Of a stretch of 64,000 nt of DNA, positions 8,147 through 17,662 are shown piece after piece. The notes under the pieces were generated by a model, which was given only the letters and a program-made list of their open reading frames with translations, was not told the DNA's origin and ran no database searches. This DNA comes from JALORV01 sp963769745 (GTDB taxonomy: Bacteria; Pseudomonadota; Gammaproteobacteria; Burkholderiales; Burkholderiaceae_F). The position numbers and the translations under genes are program-made. Within the stretch, counting starts at the first letter, position 1, and the number at the start of each line of letters is the position of its first letter. The stretch is from the NCBI GenBank assembly GCA_963769745.1, contig CAVYNB010000036.1, positions 62,001-126,000 of the forward strand. The letters run 5' to 3'.

Positions 8147-8845
8147 TCAGATCGCCAGCAGGCCGACGACATTCTCCTCTTTCATCCGGTGGCCGCTGCC
8201 GCGATGCGTGATCTGCCCGCGCGACATCACGGCGTACGAATCCGCCAGCGATTCGGCGAAGTCGTAGTACTGCTCGACCAGCAGCACCGCCATCTTCTTC
8301 TCCGTCACGAGGGTGCGGATCACCGCACCGATCTCCTTGATGATCGACGGCTGGATGCCTTCGGTGGGTTCGTCGAGGATCAGCAGCTTCGGGTCGGCCG
8401 CCAGTGCACGGCCGATCGCCAATTGCTGCTGCTGCCCGCCGGAAAGATCGCCGCCACGTCGCTTCAGCATCTGTTTCAGCACCGGAAAGAGCTCGAAGAT
8501 GTGCTCCGGCACACGGCGCGCCGCGAGGCCCGATAGCGGCGCCAGCCCCATCATCAGGTTCTCCTCGACCGTCAGCCGGTTGAAGATTTCGCGCCCCTGG
8601 GGCACGTAGCCAATGCCGAGCCGCACGCGCTGGAATGGCGGCAGCCGCGCAATGTCCTGGCCCGCGAACTGAATCGACCCGCTGCGCGCCCCGACCAGCC
8701 CCATGATGGTCTTCAGCAGCGTCGTCTTGCCGACACCGTTGCGTCCCAGCAGCACCGTGCACGCCGCGCCACGCACCTCGAGCGATACGTCGCGCAGGAT
8801 GTGGCTGCCGCCGTAGAACTGGTTGAGGTTCTCGATGGTCAGCAT
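8147..8845 (-). CDS. urtE: Urea ABC transporter ATP-binding subunit UrtE
   Basis: A 232-residue branched-chain/urea-type ABC ATPase. It has the start MLTIENLNQFYGGSHIL, Walker A GRNGVGKTTLL, signature LSGGQQQQLAIGRAL, Walker B LLILDEPTEGIQPS and the H-loop region after it. It pairs with UrtD to energise urea uptake through UrtB and UrtC. The ATG at 8845 is the family's usual start; the frame is open upstream into repeat-like DNA, which I exclude. A 630-bp gap holding an inverted-repeat element separates it from urtD, so it may be less tightly expressed with urtABCD than is usual. Confidence 0.95.
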   Translation of the reverse strand: MLTIENLNQFYGGSHILRDVSLEVRGAACTVLLGRNGVGKTTLLKTIMGLVGARSGSIQFAGQDIARLPPFQRVRLGIGYVPQGREIFNRLTVEENLMMGLAPLSGLAARRVPEHIFELFPVLKQMLKRRGGDLSGGQQQQLAIGRALAADPKLLILDEPTEGIQPSIIKEIGAVIRTLVTEKKMAVLLVEQYYDFAESLADSYAVMSRGQITHRGSGHRMKEENVVGLLAI

Positions 8846-9475
8846 CGGCCGGCAATCGAGTGGTGCGCGGTGGGATTCGATCGTGCCGCTGCGCGGCGAG
8901 CGCTGTTGTCGCTCGAGCAACCGAGCCGGGAGTCGCCCGGCGGCGAGTAACTTTCTTTGCTTCGCCAAAGAAAGTCACCAAAGAAAGGCGACCGCACGAG
9001 GCCGGCCTGCGCTGGCGCTCCGGCTGCCCTTGCGCTGCAGGGCATCAGCGGGCCGGGCGCGAAACTCGCTCCCTGCGCTCGCTCAGACACGCACCCGGCA
9101 CAGCCCCGCTGCCGCCCCGCACCGCCGCGGCGTCCCCGAGCGGACTGACCACCCGCGCCGGTCGCCGCAGGTGCCGCGGCGCTGTTGCAATGCCTCCGAA
9201 GGCGCCGCGCAGCGCAGGGGGCGCGGGAGTCGTTGAGGGCCTGCCTGTCTGAGCGACCGCAGGGCGCGAGTTTGCAGGCCCGCCCGCGGCCCCGAGCAGC
9301 ACAGGGCACCCGCAGGGCGCCTTCGCAGGCGCGGCTTTCTTTGGTTACTTTCTTTGCCAAGACAAAGAAAGTAACGGGCCGCGCGGCCCTGAAGCGCGAA
9401 TGACAACGAGCACGGCGTAGCCAGCCTGGCGCTGCCAAGCGTGGAAACTGGCCGCGAACGCGGCAATCGAAGCAC
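8846..9475. other. Intergenic region between urtD and urtE, largely occupied by a repeat element
   Basis: This 630-bp gap splits an otherwise tightly packed urt operon. Positions 8947-9375 are an inverted-repeat element described separately. Several long open frames cross it on both strands, but they are Arg/Pro/Ala-rich and lack a ribosome binding site, so I see no gene. The flanks (8846-8946 and 9376-9475) show no recognisable promoter. Confidence 0.7.
8947..9375. repeat. 429-bp interspersed element with 41-bp terminal inverted repeats
   Basis: The ends at 8947-8987 and 9335-9375 are inverted copies of each other, matching at 35 of 41 positions by my count. Each end is itself a hairpin of the form actttctttg ... 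ccaaagaaagt, and the outer tips are gtaac/gttac. The interior is very GC-rich and has no credible gene. I recall the ctttctttggttactttctt end as a motif repeated many times in Burkholderiales and Xanthomonadales genomes, often mis-annotated as small proteins. It has inserted between urtD and urtE. No flanking target duplication is obvious. Confidence 0.75.
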
Positions 9476-10303
9476 TCACCGTCCAAGGTACACCTCGATC
9501 ACCCGTTCGTCGGCCTGCACCTTTTCCATCGACCCTTCCGCCAGCACGCTGCCCTCGTGCAGCACGGTGACCGTTCGGGCGATCTTGCCGACGAAATCCA
9601 TGTCGTGTTCGACCACGACGATGGAATGGCTGCCTTCGAGTTCGAGTATCAGTTCGGCGGTGCGGGCGGTCTCGGCGTCGGTCATGCCGGCTACCGGCTC
9701 GTCCAGCAGGATCAGTTGAGGCTCCTGCACCAGCAGCATGCCGATCTCCAGCCACTGCTTCTGTCCATGCGACAGTGCACCGGCGCGCCGCTGCTCGCTG
9801 CCATCGAGCCGTATCGTCTTCAGCGTGCGGGCGATCAGGTCCTGCTGCTGCTCCGTCAGCCGGGCGAGCAGCGTGGGCTTCACGCGCTTGTCCGTCTTCA
9901 TCGCCAGTTCGAGGTTCTCGAACACGGTGTGGTTCTCGAACACAGTCGGCTTCTGGAACTTGCGCCCGATGCCGAGTCGCGCAATCTCGGTCTCGGGCAG
10001 GCGTGACAGGTCGAAGGTCTGGCCGAAGAAGGCGCTGCCGGAGTCCGGCCGCGTCTTGCCGGTGATGACGTCCATCATCGTGGTCTTGCCGGCGCCGTTC
10101 GGCCCGATGATGCAGCGCAGTTCGCCGCGCTCGATCGTCAGGCTCAGGCTGTTGAGGGCCTTGAAGCCATCGAAGCTGACGGTGATGTCCTCGAGATACA
10201 GGATCGGACCGTGCGAGGTATCGACATGGTCGGGCTCGAGCACACGGCCATAGCCGGCCACTTCCCCGCCGGCCGACAGCGCGTGGATCGACGACTCGCT
10301 CAC
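9476..10303 (-). CDS. urtD: Urea ABC transporter ATP-binding subunit UrtD
   Basis: 275 residues. An N-terminal ~35-residue leader precedes the ATPase core: Walker A GPNGAGKTTMMDVITGKT, the LSHGQKQWLEIGMLL signature and Walker B LILLDEPVAGMTD. The D-loop and His switch (VVVEHDMDFV) are intact. I place the start at a GTG at 10303 because it overlaps the urtC TGA (GTGA at 10300-10303), the same kind of junction as urtB-urtC. The frame is open far upstream, but that is read-through antisense to nothing and out of phase with urtC. Confidence 0.93.
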   Translation of the reverse strand: MSESSIHALSAGGEVAGYGRVLEPDHVDTSHGPILYLEDITVSFDGFKALNSLSLTIERGELRCIIGPNGAGKTTMMDVITGKTRPDSGSAFFGQTFDLSRLPETEIARLGIGRKFQKPTVFENHTVFENLELAMKTDKRVKPTLLARLTEQQQDLIARTLKTIRLDGSEQRRAGALSHGQKQWLEIGMLLVQEPQLILLDEPVAGMTDAETARTAELILELEGSHSIVVVEHDMDFVGKIARTVTVLHEGSVLAEGSMEKVQADERVIEVYLGR

Positions 10304-11433
10304 GAACGCGCTTCCTGTGCATTGCCGTCGAGAGCAGGGGGCGCCTCCGGCGTGACGGTCTTGCGCCGCCGCAGCGATTCGGCCAGGCCCAGCAAGCCGC
10401 GCGGCAGCAGCAGCGTGACCCCCACGAACAACAGGCCGAGGAAGTAAAGCCACAGTTCCGGGTATGCGACCGTGAACCAGGTCTTCGCTCCGTTGACCGC
10501 AAAGGCGCCGAGGATCGGACCAAAGAGCGTCCCGCGTCCGCCGACGGCGGCCCAGATGGCGATCTCGATCGAATTGGCCGGACTCATCTCGCCCGGGTTG
10601 ATGATGCCCACCTGCGGCACGTAGAGCGCACCGGCGATGCCGCTCATCACCGCGGCCAGGGTCCAGATGAACAACTTGAAGTACAGCGTGCGGTAACCGA
10701 GGAACATCAGGCGCGACTCCTGGTCCCGGATCGCGGTGAGCACACGACCGAGCTTGCTCGACACGATCCAGCGCGCCAGCACCAGCGCGCCGAGCAGATA
10801 GACGCCCGACAGCACGTACAGCACCGTGCGCGTTTCCGGCGCGGTGATCGGGAATCCGAGGACGCGCTTGAAGTCGGTGAAGCCGTTGTTGCCGCCAAAG
10901 CCCATGTCGTTGCGGAAGAACGCCAGCATCGCCGCGAACGTCAGCGCCTGCGTGATGATCGAGAAGTAGACGCCCTTGATGCGCGAGCGGAACGCGAAGA
11001 AGCCGAAGATGAACGCGACCAGCCCCGGCAGGGCGACGACGAGGACGAGCGTCCAGAGGAACGAGTCGCTGCCGGCCCAGTACCAGGGGAACTCCTTCCA
11101 GTCGAGGAACACCATGAAGTCGGGCAGATCCTCTTTGTAGACGCCGTCGCGGCCGATCTGTCGCATCAGGTACATGCCGAACGCATAGCCGCCGAGCGCG
11201 AAGAACAGGCCCTGCCCGAGCGACAGGATGCCGGTGTAGCCCCAGATCAGGTCCATCGCCAGCGCCACGACGGCGTAGCACATGAATTTGCCCAGCAGCG
11301 TGATCCAGAAGCTCGATACATGCAGCGGACTCGATTCCGGGACCGCGAGGTGCAACACCGGGATGACGATGAGCAACACCGCGGTCACCGCGAAGACCGC
11401 CGTCCACACGCGCAGCGGAAAGAGGCGCGTCAC
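10300..11433 (-). CDS. urtC: Urea ABC transporter permease UrtC
   Basis: A 377-residue LivM-type permease with about ten helices, containing LIWGYTGILSLGQGLFFALG and the FRNDMGFGGNNGFTDFK loop characteristic of UrtC. As the sequence stands, this frame is continuous with urtB, giving an apparent 914-residue UrtB-UrtC fusion. I separate them because a GTG at 11433 overlaps the stop that urtB would reach if one base were removed near 11460. The length and start then match ordinary UrtC proteins. Confidence 0.9.
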   Translation of the reverse strand: MTRLFPLRVWTAVFAVTAVLLIVIPVLHLAVPESSPLHVSSFWITLLGKFMCYAVVALAMDLIWGYTGILSLGQGLFFALGGYAFGMYLMRQIGRDGVYKEDLPDFMVFLDWKEFPWYWAGSDSFLWTLVLVVALPGLVAFIFGFFAFRSRIKGVYFSIITQALTFAAMLAFFRNDMGFGGNNGFTDFKRVLGFPITAPETRTVLYVLSGVYLLGALVLARWIVSSKLGRVLTAIRDQESRLMFLGYRTLYFKLFIWTLAAVMSGIAGALYVPQVGIINPGEMSPANSIEIAIWAAVGGRGTLFGPILGAFAVNGAKTWFTVAYPELWLYFLGLLFVGVTLLLPRGLLGLAESLRRRKTVTPEAPPALDGNAQEARS

Positions 11434-13044
11434 GCTTCGGCGCTCCGGCCTTTGAGCGCGAAACAGCCCCTGCGGACGTTTCTGGATGAAGAGAATGATC
11501 AGCACCAGCACCATGATCTTCGCCAGCACGGCGCCCGACCACGGCTCGAGGAACTTGGCGATCGAGCCGAGCCCGAAGGCTGCGATGACGGTGCCGGCGA
11601 GCTGTCCGACGCCGCCCAGCACGACGACCATGAAGCTGTCGACGATGTAGCTCTGCCCGAGGTCGGGACCGACATTGCCGATCTGCGACAGCGCCACGCC
11701 GCCCAGTCCCGCGACGCCGGACCCGAGCCCGAAGGTCAGCATGTCGACGCGATTCGTCGGCACGCCGGTGCAGCTGGCCATCGCGCGGTTCTGCGTGACG
11801 CCGCGAACGTACAGCCCCATCCGCGTTCGGTTGATCACCAGCCAGACGGCGGCCAGCACCGCGAGTGCGAACAGCACGATGACGATGCGATTGAACTGTA
11901 GTACGTAGCCGCCGCCGAGCACGAAGCCGCCCGAGAGCCAGCTCGGGTTCTCGACCTCGACGTTCTGTGCCCCGAAGATCGTGCGGCTGGCCTGGATCAG
12001 CAGCAGGCTCACTCCCCAGGTGGTCAGCAGTGTTTCGAGCGGCCGACCGTACAGCCAGCGCAGCACGCCGCGCTCGAGCGCCATGCCGATCACGGCGGTC
12101 ACTGCAAACGCGACCGGCAGCGCCGCCACGACGTACCAGTCGAACGCGCCGGGAAAGTGCGCGCGGAACACGCCCTGCACGACGTAGGTCGCATAGGCGC
12201 CGAGCATCAGGAACTCGCCGTGGGCCATGTTGATGATGCCCATCAGGCCGTAGGTGATCGCCAGCCCGAGCGCAGCGAGCAGCAGGATCGAGCCGAGGCT
12301 GAGCCCGGAGAACAAGGCAAGTCCGATCTCGGTCGTGCGCAGCCGCGCGTTGATCTCGGCGAGCGAGGCCTGTGCGGCTGCACGTACGCCCTCGTCGGCC
12401 TCGTTGTAGCTGCCGTCCTTCTGTCGGGTCAGCATGGTGGCGAGGAGCTGACGCACCTGCGGGTCGTCGCTGGCGGCGAGCGCGCGCGCGGCGCGAGCGC
12501 GCAGCTCGGGTTCGCTGCTCTTCAGCGCGAGCGAAGCGCCGGCGAGGGCAAGGATGCTCTTGATGTCGGGATCGGCTTCCTTCGCGATCGCACGCTCGAT
12601 GATCGGCAGCGCATCTTCGTTGTCGGAGCCCTGCAGTTCCTTCGCCGCCGCTAGGCGCTCGGCGCGGTCGGAGCTGCCGAGGCGCAAGGCCGCCAGGGCC
12701 GCGCCGAGTTCACCGCGGATGCGGTTGTTGATGACGACGGTATCGAGGTTCGCCGGCGCGGCGCCGACCGGCTGCCCGGTGGCGGCATCGCTCAGTTGGC
12801 CGCCGGACACGATGACGGCCCGCTTGCCGTTGTCGATCAGCGCGAGTGCATCGCTGTCGAGGGCCTTGAGAATGCCGATGACGCGTGGATCTTCGGTCGC
12901 AACGAGCTTGCGGATCGCTTCAATGCGTAGATCGGAATCGTCCGCACCCAGCTGGGCGACCAGCGATGGATCGAGTGCGGCCCCGGCCGGCGCAGCGAGG
13001 AGCGCCAGCACGCAGGAAAATGCGCGCAGGAAACGGAGCAGCAT
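11430..13044 (-). CDS. urtB: Urea ABC transporter permease UrtB (one-base frameshift near its end)
   Basis: Reconstructed length about 537 residues. There is a signal-like N-terminus, then a ~200-residue periplasmic region with HEAT-like alpha repeats as in other UrtB proteins. A LivH-type permease follows, with GLAITYGLMGIINMAHGEF and the VLGGVGQLAGTVIAA segment. After RPQGLF the deposited frame reads RAQRPERRS and runs into urtC. Dropping one base at about 11460 gives ALKGRSAEA and a TGA at 11430-11432, the usual UrtB ending. I infer a +1 sequence error or very recent mutation rather than a true fusion. Confidence 0.9.
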
Positions 13045-13113
13045 CGGGATGCAAGGCGCGACGCGCAGGCCACCGCCGTTCCAGGGACCGGTGACCTGCG
13101 CGCCTGCCGTTGA

Positions 13114-14370
13114 CTAGACCGGCGAGTTGGTCTTTTTCTCGTTACCCGGGATAAAGGGGCTCCACGGCTGTGCGCGAACCGGGCCCTTCGTCCTCCACAC
13201 GACGTTAAATTGGCCGTCCGGACGGATCTCGCCGATCATCACCGGCTTCCACAGGTGGTGATTGGTTTCGTCCATCTTGATCGTGTACCCGCACGGCGCG
13301 GCGAAGGACTGGCCGCCCATGGCAGCGATCACCTTGTCAGCCTCGACGGATTTGGCCTTCTCGACCGCCTGCTTCCACATGTGGATGCCGACATAGGTCG
13401 CCTCCATCGGGTCGTTGGTCACGACCTTGTCGGCGTTGGGCAGCTTCTGCTTGACCGCCCACTCCCGGTACATCTTGATGAACGCGTCGTTCTGCGGATT
13501 CTTCAGCGACATGAAGTAGTTCCACGCCGCGAGGTGACCGACCAGCGGCTTGGTGTCGACGCCGCGCAGTTCCTCTTCACCGACCGAGAACGCCACGACC
13601 GGGACGTCCTTCGCCTTCAGCCCGGCATTGCCGAGTTCCTTGTAGAACGGCACGTTCGAGTCGCCGTTGATGGTCGAGATGACGCAGGTCTTGCCGCCCG
13701 CCGCGAACTTCTTGATGTTGGCGACGATCGTCTGGTAGTCGCTGTGACCGAAGGGCGTGTAGACCTCCTCGATGTCCTTGTCGGCGACTCCCTTGCTCTT
13801 CAGGAACGCACGCAGGATCTTGTTGGTCGTACGCGGGTAGACGTAGTCCGTGCCGAGCAGGAAGAAGCGCTTGGCGGCGCCGCCTTCCTTGCTCATCAGG
13901 TACTCGGTCGCAGGGATGGCCTGCTGGTTCGGCGCGGCGCCCGTGTAGAAGACGTTCTTTTCGAGCTCTTCGCCTTCATACTGCACCGGGTAGTACAGAA
14001 TCGAATTGAGTTCCTTGAACACCGGCAGCACCGACTTGCGCGACACCGACGTCCAGCAACCGAACGTGGCAACCACCTTGTCCTGCGTGATGAGTTGGCG
14101 CGCCTTCTCGGCGAACAGCGGCCAATTTGACGCCGGATCGACGACGACGGGCTCGATCGGACGCCCCATCACGCCGCCTTTGGCATTGATCTCCGCGAAG
14201 GTCATCAGCGCCGTTTCCTTCAGCGCCGTTTCGGAAATTGCCATCGTGCCTGACAGCGAATGCAGGACGCCGACCTTGATCGGAGTCTTGTCCTGGCCAA
14301 ACGCGGTCGAAATCGAACTACAGCTGAGGGCGGCAGCGCCCCCGGCCTGGATGAATTGTCTGCGGTCCAT
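13114..14370 (-). CDS. urtA: Urea ABC transporter substrate-binding protein UrtA
   Basis: 418 residues. It begins MDRRQFIQAGGAAALSCSS, a twin-arginine-like/Sec signal, and is then a type-I periplasmic binding protein. Family landmarks are IKVGVLHSLSGTMAISE, the CWTSVSRKSVLPV and YPVQYEGEE segments, and FGHSDYQTIVANIKKF. Many UrtA proteins carry this same arrangement for urea or short amides. The ATG at 14370 has a strong GGAGAGAGGA site just upstream; the open frame continues to 14724 but without a ribosome site. It is the first gene of the urt-ure cluster and diverges from the ABC1 kinase gene, so the main promoter should lie in 14371-14560. Confidence 0.96.
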   Translation of the reverse strand: MDRRQFIQAGGAAALSCSSISTAFGQDKTPIKVGVLHSLSGTMAISETALKETALMTFAEINAKGGVMGRPIEPVVVDPASNWPLFAEKARQLITQDKVVATFGCWTSVSRKSVLPVFKELNSILYYPVQYEGEELEKNVFYTGAAPNQQAIPATEYLMSKEGGAAKRFFLLGTDYVYPRTTNKILRAFLKSKGVADKDIEEVYTPFGHSDYQTIVANIKKFAAGGKTCVISTINGDSNVPFYKELGNAGLKAKDVPVVAFSVGEEELRGVDTKPLVGHLAAWNYFMSLKNPQNDAFIKMYREWAVKQKLPNADKVVTNDPMEATYVGIHMWKQAVEKAKSVEADKVIAAMGGQSFAAPCGYTIKMDETNHHLWKPVMIGEIRPDGQFNVVWRTKGPVRAQPWSPFIPGNEKKTNSPV

Positions 14371-14560
14371 TCCTCTCTCCGGTATCAGCAGCGCACATTC
14401 GCCGCATTGCAGTGCGATACAAGTTCCGTGCCATCCCGTTTCAGTGCGTTTTGCTACCGCCAGCCGGGGTTCTCGCACCACAAGCGGGTGGAATGCACTG
14501 GAGCGGCTGCGCGCGCGCCCCTGCGCGGTGCGTCGACCGCGAAGCGGTCGTCGGGGTGCG

Positions 14561-15901
14561 ATGAGCCGCAAGACTCCACCGGCCTCGCGTGTCCCGCAGA
14601 GTCGACTCGGGCGGCTTGCGCAGCTCGGATTGGCGGCGGGCGAACTGGCCGTCGGCGGTGCGGTGCAGGGCTTGCGTCGACTCAGACACGGAGATGCCTC
14701 GGCCCCGAGGTTCTCGGTCGCCACGGTGCGCCGCCTGGTCGACCGGCTAGCGCATCTGCGCGGCGCGGCGATGAAGATCGGCCAGCTGATCTCGCTGGAA
14801 GCCGAAGGCCTGTTGCCGCCGGAGCTCGTGATCGCGCTGGAGACGCTGCGCTCGCAGGCGGCACCGATGCCACTCGAGCAGCTGCGGCGCGCGCTGGGCC
14901 GGGCCTATGGCTCAGGCTGGGAACGGCGTTTCGCGCAGTTCGACGAGGTGCCGGTCGCGTCTGCGTCGATCGGCCAGGTGCATCGTGCGCGCACGGTGGA
15001 CGGCCGAGAGCTCGCGCTCAAGGTGCAGTACCCGGGCGTGGGACGCTCGATCGCCAGTGACGTCGATAACGTCGCAACACTGCTGCGGATCGCGCAGGTG
15101 CTGCCGCTGGGCATCGATGTCGAGGACATCGCCCGCGAGGCCAAACGCCAACTGGCGCAGGAGGCCGACTATCTTGCCGAATCGGGCTTTCTCGAGCGCT
15201 ATGCGCGCCTGGTGGCCGACGAACCACAGATCGTGGTGCCGCGCGTGCACTGGGACTACACGACGGCGCGCGTAATGGCGATGGACTATATGAATGGCGA
15301 GCCGCTGGATTCGCTCGCGTCCAGCACCCCGCAGAAGGAACGCGACAGCGTGGGGGCGCTGCTGCAGAAGCTGATGTTCCGCGAACTCTTCGAGTTTCGC
15401 GTGATGCAGACCGATCCGAACTTCGCGAACTATCTGTACCAGCCGGACACCGGGCGGCTCGTGCTGCTCGACTTCGGCGCCACGCAGGAGTTCAGTCCCG
15501 AATACTCGGAGCGCTTTCGCGACATCACGCGTGCGATCGTTGCAGGCGACCGCAACGGTGTCGAACGCGGGGCCCGAAGCATCGGCTACATCGCCGAAGA
15601 CGCTGCACCGCAGGTCGTCACTGCAGCGCTCGACATGATCGAGCTGGTCTGCGAGCCGCTGCGCACGACCGGCGCCTACGACTACGGCGCGTCCGACCTG
15701 CCGCGCCGGGCGCGTGAAATGGGGATCGACCTGGCCTTCAAGCGCGGACTGTTGCGCATGCCGCCCTCGGACACAATGTTCCTGCACCGCAAGCTCGTCG
15801 GTGTCTTTCTGCTGCTCGCGCGGCTGGGCGCGCGCGTTCCGACGGGCCGCATCCTTCGGCCGTTTCTGGCCGGAGCGGCTGCGAAACCGAACTCAGGCTG
15901 A
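14561..15901 (+). CDS. ABC1/UbiB-family atypical kinase
   Basis: 446 residues of the AarF/ABC1/COQ8 family. The invariant KxGQ motif (AAMKIGQLISLEAEG) lies near residues 68-82. The A-rich nucleotide loop (ASASIGQVHRA) and the ALKVQYPG lysine strand follow, then the catalytic-loop region MQTDPNFANYLY and metal-binding LVLLDFGAT. Members act in ubiquinone biosynthesis or related lipid metabolism as unorthodox ATPases/kinases. No ubiquinone genes are adjacent, so this is probably a paralogue and not UbiB itself. The ATG at 14561 is chosen on domain extent. It diverges from urtA and its 3' end overlaps the convergent AAA-like gene by 9 bases. Confidence 0.88.
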   Translation: MSRKTPPASRVPQSRLGRLAQLGLAAGELAVGGAVQGLRRLRHGDASAPRFSVATVRRLVDRLAHLRGAAMKIGQLISLEAEGLLPPELVIALETLRSQAAPMPLEQLRRALGRAYGSGWERRFAQFDEVPVASASIGQVHRARTVDGRELALKVQYPGVGRSIASDVDNVATLLRIAQVLPLGIDVEDIAREAKRQLAQEADYLAESGFLERYARLVADEPQIVVPRVHWDYTTARVMAMDYMNGEPLDSLASSTPQKERDSVGALLQKLMFRELFEFRVMQTDPNFANYLYQPDTGRLVLLDFGATQEFSPEYSERFRDITRAIVAGDRNGVERGARSIGYIAEDAAPQVVTAALDMIELVCEPLRTTGAYDYGASDLPRRAREMGIDLAFKRGLLRMPPSDTMFLHRKLVGVFLLLARLGARVPTGRILRPFLAGAAAKPNSG

Positions 15902-16420
15902 ACTGGTCAGGTCGATGACAGGGTCCGCGGTGGCCAGCACACGCGGATGCAGATGGCGACGATGGCTCGCAGTGAAGCACACAGGCCCGTCGTACTGCGC
16001 CATGCGCGCAAGCAGCGCTTCGGTGCAGGCCTCGTGCGCGCTGTCGGCGAGGTCGATCGGCCGGCCGTGCGGGCCGAACAGCGCATCGGCTTCGTCGAAG
16101 AGCAGCAGCACGCCCGCGTGCTCGGCCGCGTCGAACAGTCGCTCGACATTCAGTTCGGTCTCGTGCACATAGGGCGACAGCAGCCGCGTCCAGTCGACAC
16201 GCTGCACCGGCGCACCCAGATGGCGCGCGATGACGGCCATGGCGGCCGCCCGCGCCTCGGCATAGGGACTCAGCAGCACCGCAACCAGCGGAGGCCGGCG
16301 TTCCGCGTGCGGCCGACGTTGTTCGAGCAGCCGCGACTTGGCGTTGATCGCCAGTACGGTGACGGCAATCCGCACCTGGGCGGGAAGGCTGTCGGCAATC
16401 CTGACGTGATCCGAGGTCAT
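15893..16420 (-). CDS. AAA-type ATPase-like protein lacking a Walker A motif
   Basis: 175 residues resembling the core of an AAA domain. There is a clear Walker B (VLLLFDEADALFG) and a downstream sensor-1-like strand (GPVCFTASHRRHLH). Where the P-loop should be, the sequence reads VLLSPYAEARAAAMAVIARH, without GxxxxGK[ST]. It probably cannot bind ATP normally and may be a scaffold or regulator. The ATG at 16420 is chosen because the upstream extension is Arg-rich antisense. It converges on the ABC1 kinase gene with a small overlap. Function unknown. Confidence 0.65.
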   Translation of the reverse strand: MTSDHVRIADSLPAQVRIAVTVLAINAKSRLLEQRRPHAERRPPLVAVLLSPYAEARAAAMAVIARHLGAPVQRVDWTRLLSPYVHETELNVERLFDAAEHAGVLLLFDEADALFGPHGRPIDLADSAHEACTEALLARMAQYDGPVCFTASHRRHLHPRVLATADPVIDLTSSA

Positions 16421-16517
16421 GCAGCAACGATACGGAACACCGCGCGCCGATCGCGTGGCCGCTGGTCGGAATCGCCAACCTGCGCGATCGCGCACGCGGG
16501 GGAAGCCGTTTGGCCGG

Positions 16518-17414
16518 TCACGGCTGTCGGCCTGTGGTGATCAGCACGACACCCGCGGTCGCCAGTGCGAGAGACACGGCGTGTATTGCAGTAAAGGACT
16601 CACCGAGCACGAACACGCCGACGGCCGTCGCCGCGAGCGGCAGGGCGACGGTGAATACGCCGGCCTGGCTGGCGGGTACATGCTTCAGTCCGGCGACCCA
16701 CATCCAGACCGCGAACAGGCTGGCCGCCAGCGAATAGAACACCAGCAGGCCCCAGATCGGAACACCCAATGAACCGAGGTCGAAGCGTGCCAGCTGCCAC
16801 AGCCCGAAAGGCGTGATCAGCACCAGGCCCCACAGGTTCACCAGCGCCGAGACGCGCAGCGGCGCCCGCGTGGCGGCGAGCCGCTTCGCGACGATCACGT
16901 AGGTCGCCTCGCAGACGACGGCGCCGAACATCAGCAGATTGCCGAGCCAGGCCGCGCCGCGCGCCGAGGGATCGTCGGGACGCGCCAGTTGCAGCAGTCC
17001 GACGCCGCCAACGGCGAGGACCACGGCCATCATCACGCGACCGCTCAGGCGCTCATGCAGGATCAGCCAGGACAGCAGCGCGACGACCGCGGGCAGCGTG
17101 GCGAGGATCACGCCGGCGGCGGTTGCGGTCGTCATCGACACGCCGTAGAGCATGCAGATCGAGAACAGGAAGTTGCCGAAGAACGACATGACGAAGAAGA
17201 GTCGGTGTTCTGTGCGCGTCAACGGGGTGTCGGTGCGCGCGCGCAGGGTCCACGGGACCATTGCGACGGCCGCGATCGCGAAGCGCAGGAAGGCCAGCGC
17301 GAAGACCGGGATCGCCGCGGTCAGCGGCTTCGAAAGGGCGACGTAAGTGCCGACGAGCGCCATCGAGCCGGCCAGCAGGACATAGGCGGTAAGGCGCGGA
17401 GTCGGATCGGCCAT
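16518..17414 (-). CDS. EamA/DMT-family transporter
   Basis: 298 residues, ten predicted membrane helices in two EamA repeats, including ALSKPLTAAIPVFALAFLRF and FFGNFLFSICMLYGVSMTTA. The family exports amino acids, nucleotides or other metabolites; the substrate cannot be predicted. Unlike the exporter at 1.2-2.3 kb it has no His-rich tail. The ATG at 17414 (MADPTPRL) is the natural start; the longer frame adds a basic, non-membrane leader. Confidence 0.85.
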   Translation of the reverse strand: MADPTPRLTAYVLLAGSMALVGTYVALSKPLTAAIPVFALAFLRFAIAAVAMVPWTLRARTDTPLTRTEHRLFFVMSFFGNFLFSICMLYGVSMTTATAAGVILATLPAVVALLSWLILHERLSGRVMMAVVLAVGGVGLLQLARPDDPSARGAAWLGNLLMFGAVVCEATYVIVAKRLAATRAPLRVSALVNLWGLVLITPFGLWQLARFDLGSLGVPIWGLLVFYSLAASLFAVWMWVAGLKHVPASQAGVFTVALPLAATAVGVFVLGESFTAIHAVSLALATAGVVLITTGRQP

Positions 17415-17662
17415 CGCGCGCGACGATACGCCAGCGCGATCGGCACCGGTCACCGCCGCACCCGCCGATGCCCCGCAGCGCCGGACGCCGTAGATATCGG
17501 CTGTCACTCTGTAGTATTGTTTATACGGATACCTGTAGGGGTATCACAGATTCAGGTTATAAGGATATGTCGCCCCGGATGCCCGGCTGTCGGCAACGCC
17601 CCTATCATTCACGAACCCCATGGACTTCGTCTGGCGCGAAGTCCCGATTGCCGGAGAAACAA

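Noticed and set aside
8839..9486. Several Arg/Ala/Pro-rich open frames of 85-215 codons around the urtD-urtE gap
   Set aside because: They lie in a GC-rich inverted-repeat element, have no ribosome site and cross repeat ends.
10300..13044. A genuine UrtB-UrtC fusion permease
   Set aside because: A one-base removal near 11460 restores the normal UrtB end and a GTGA overlap with UrtC.
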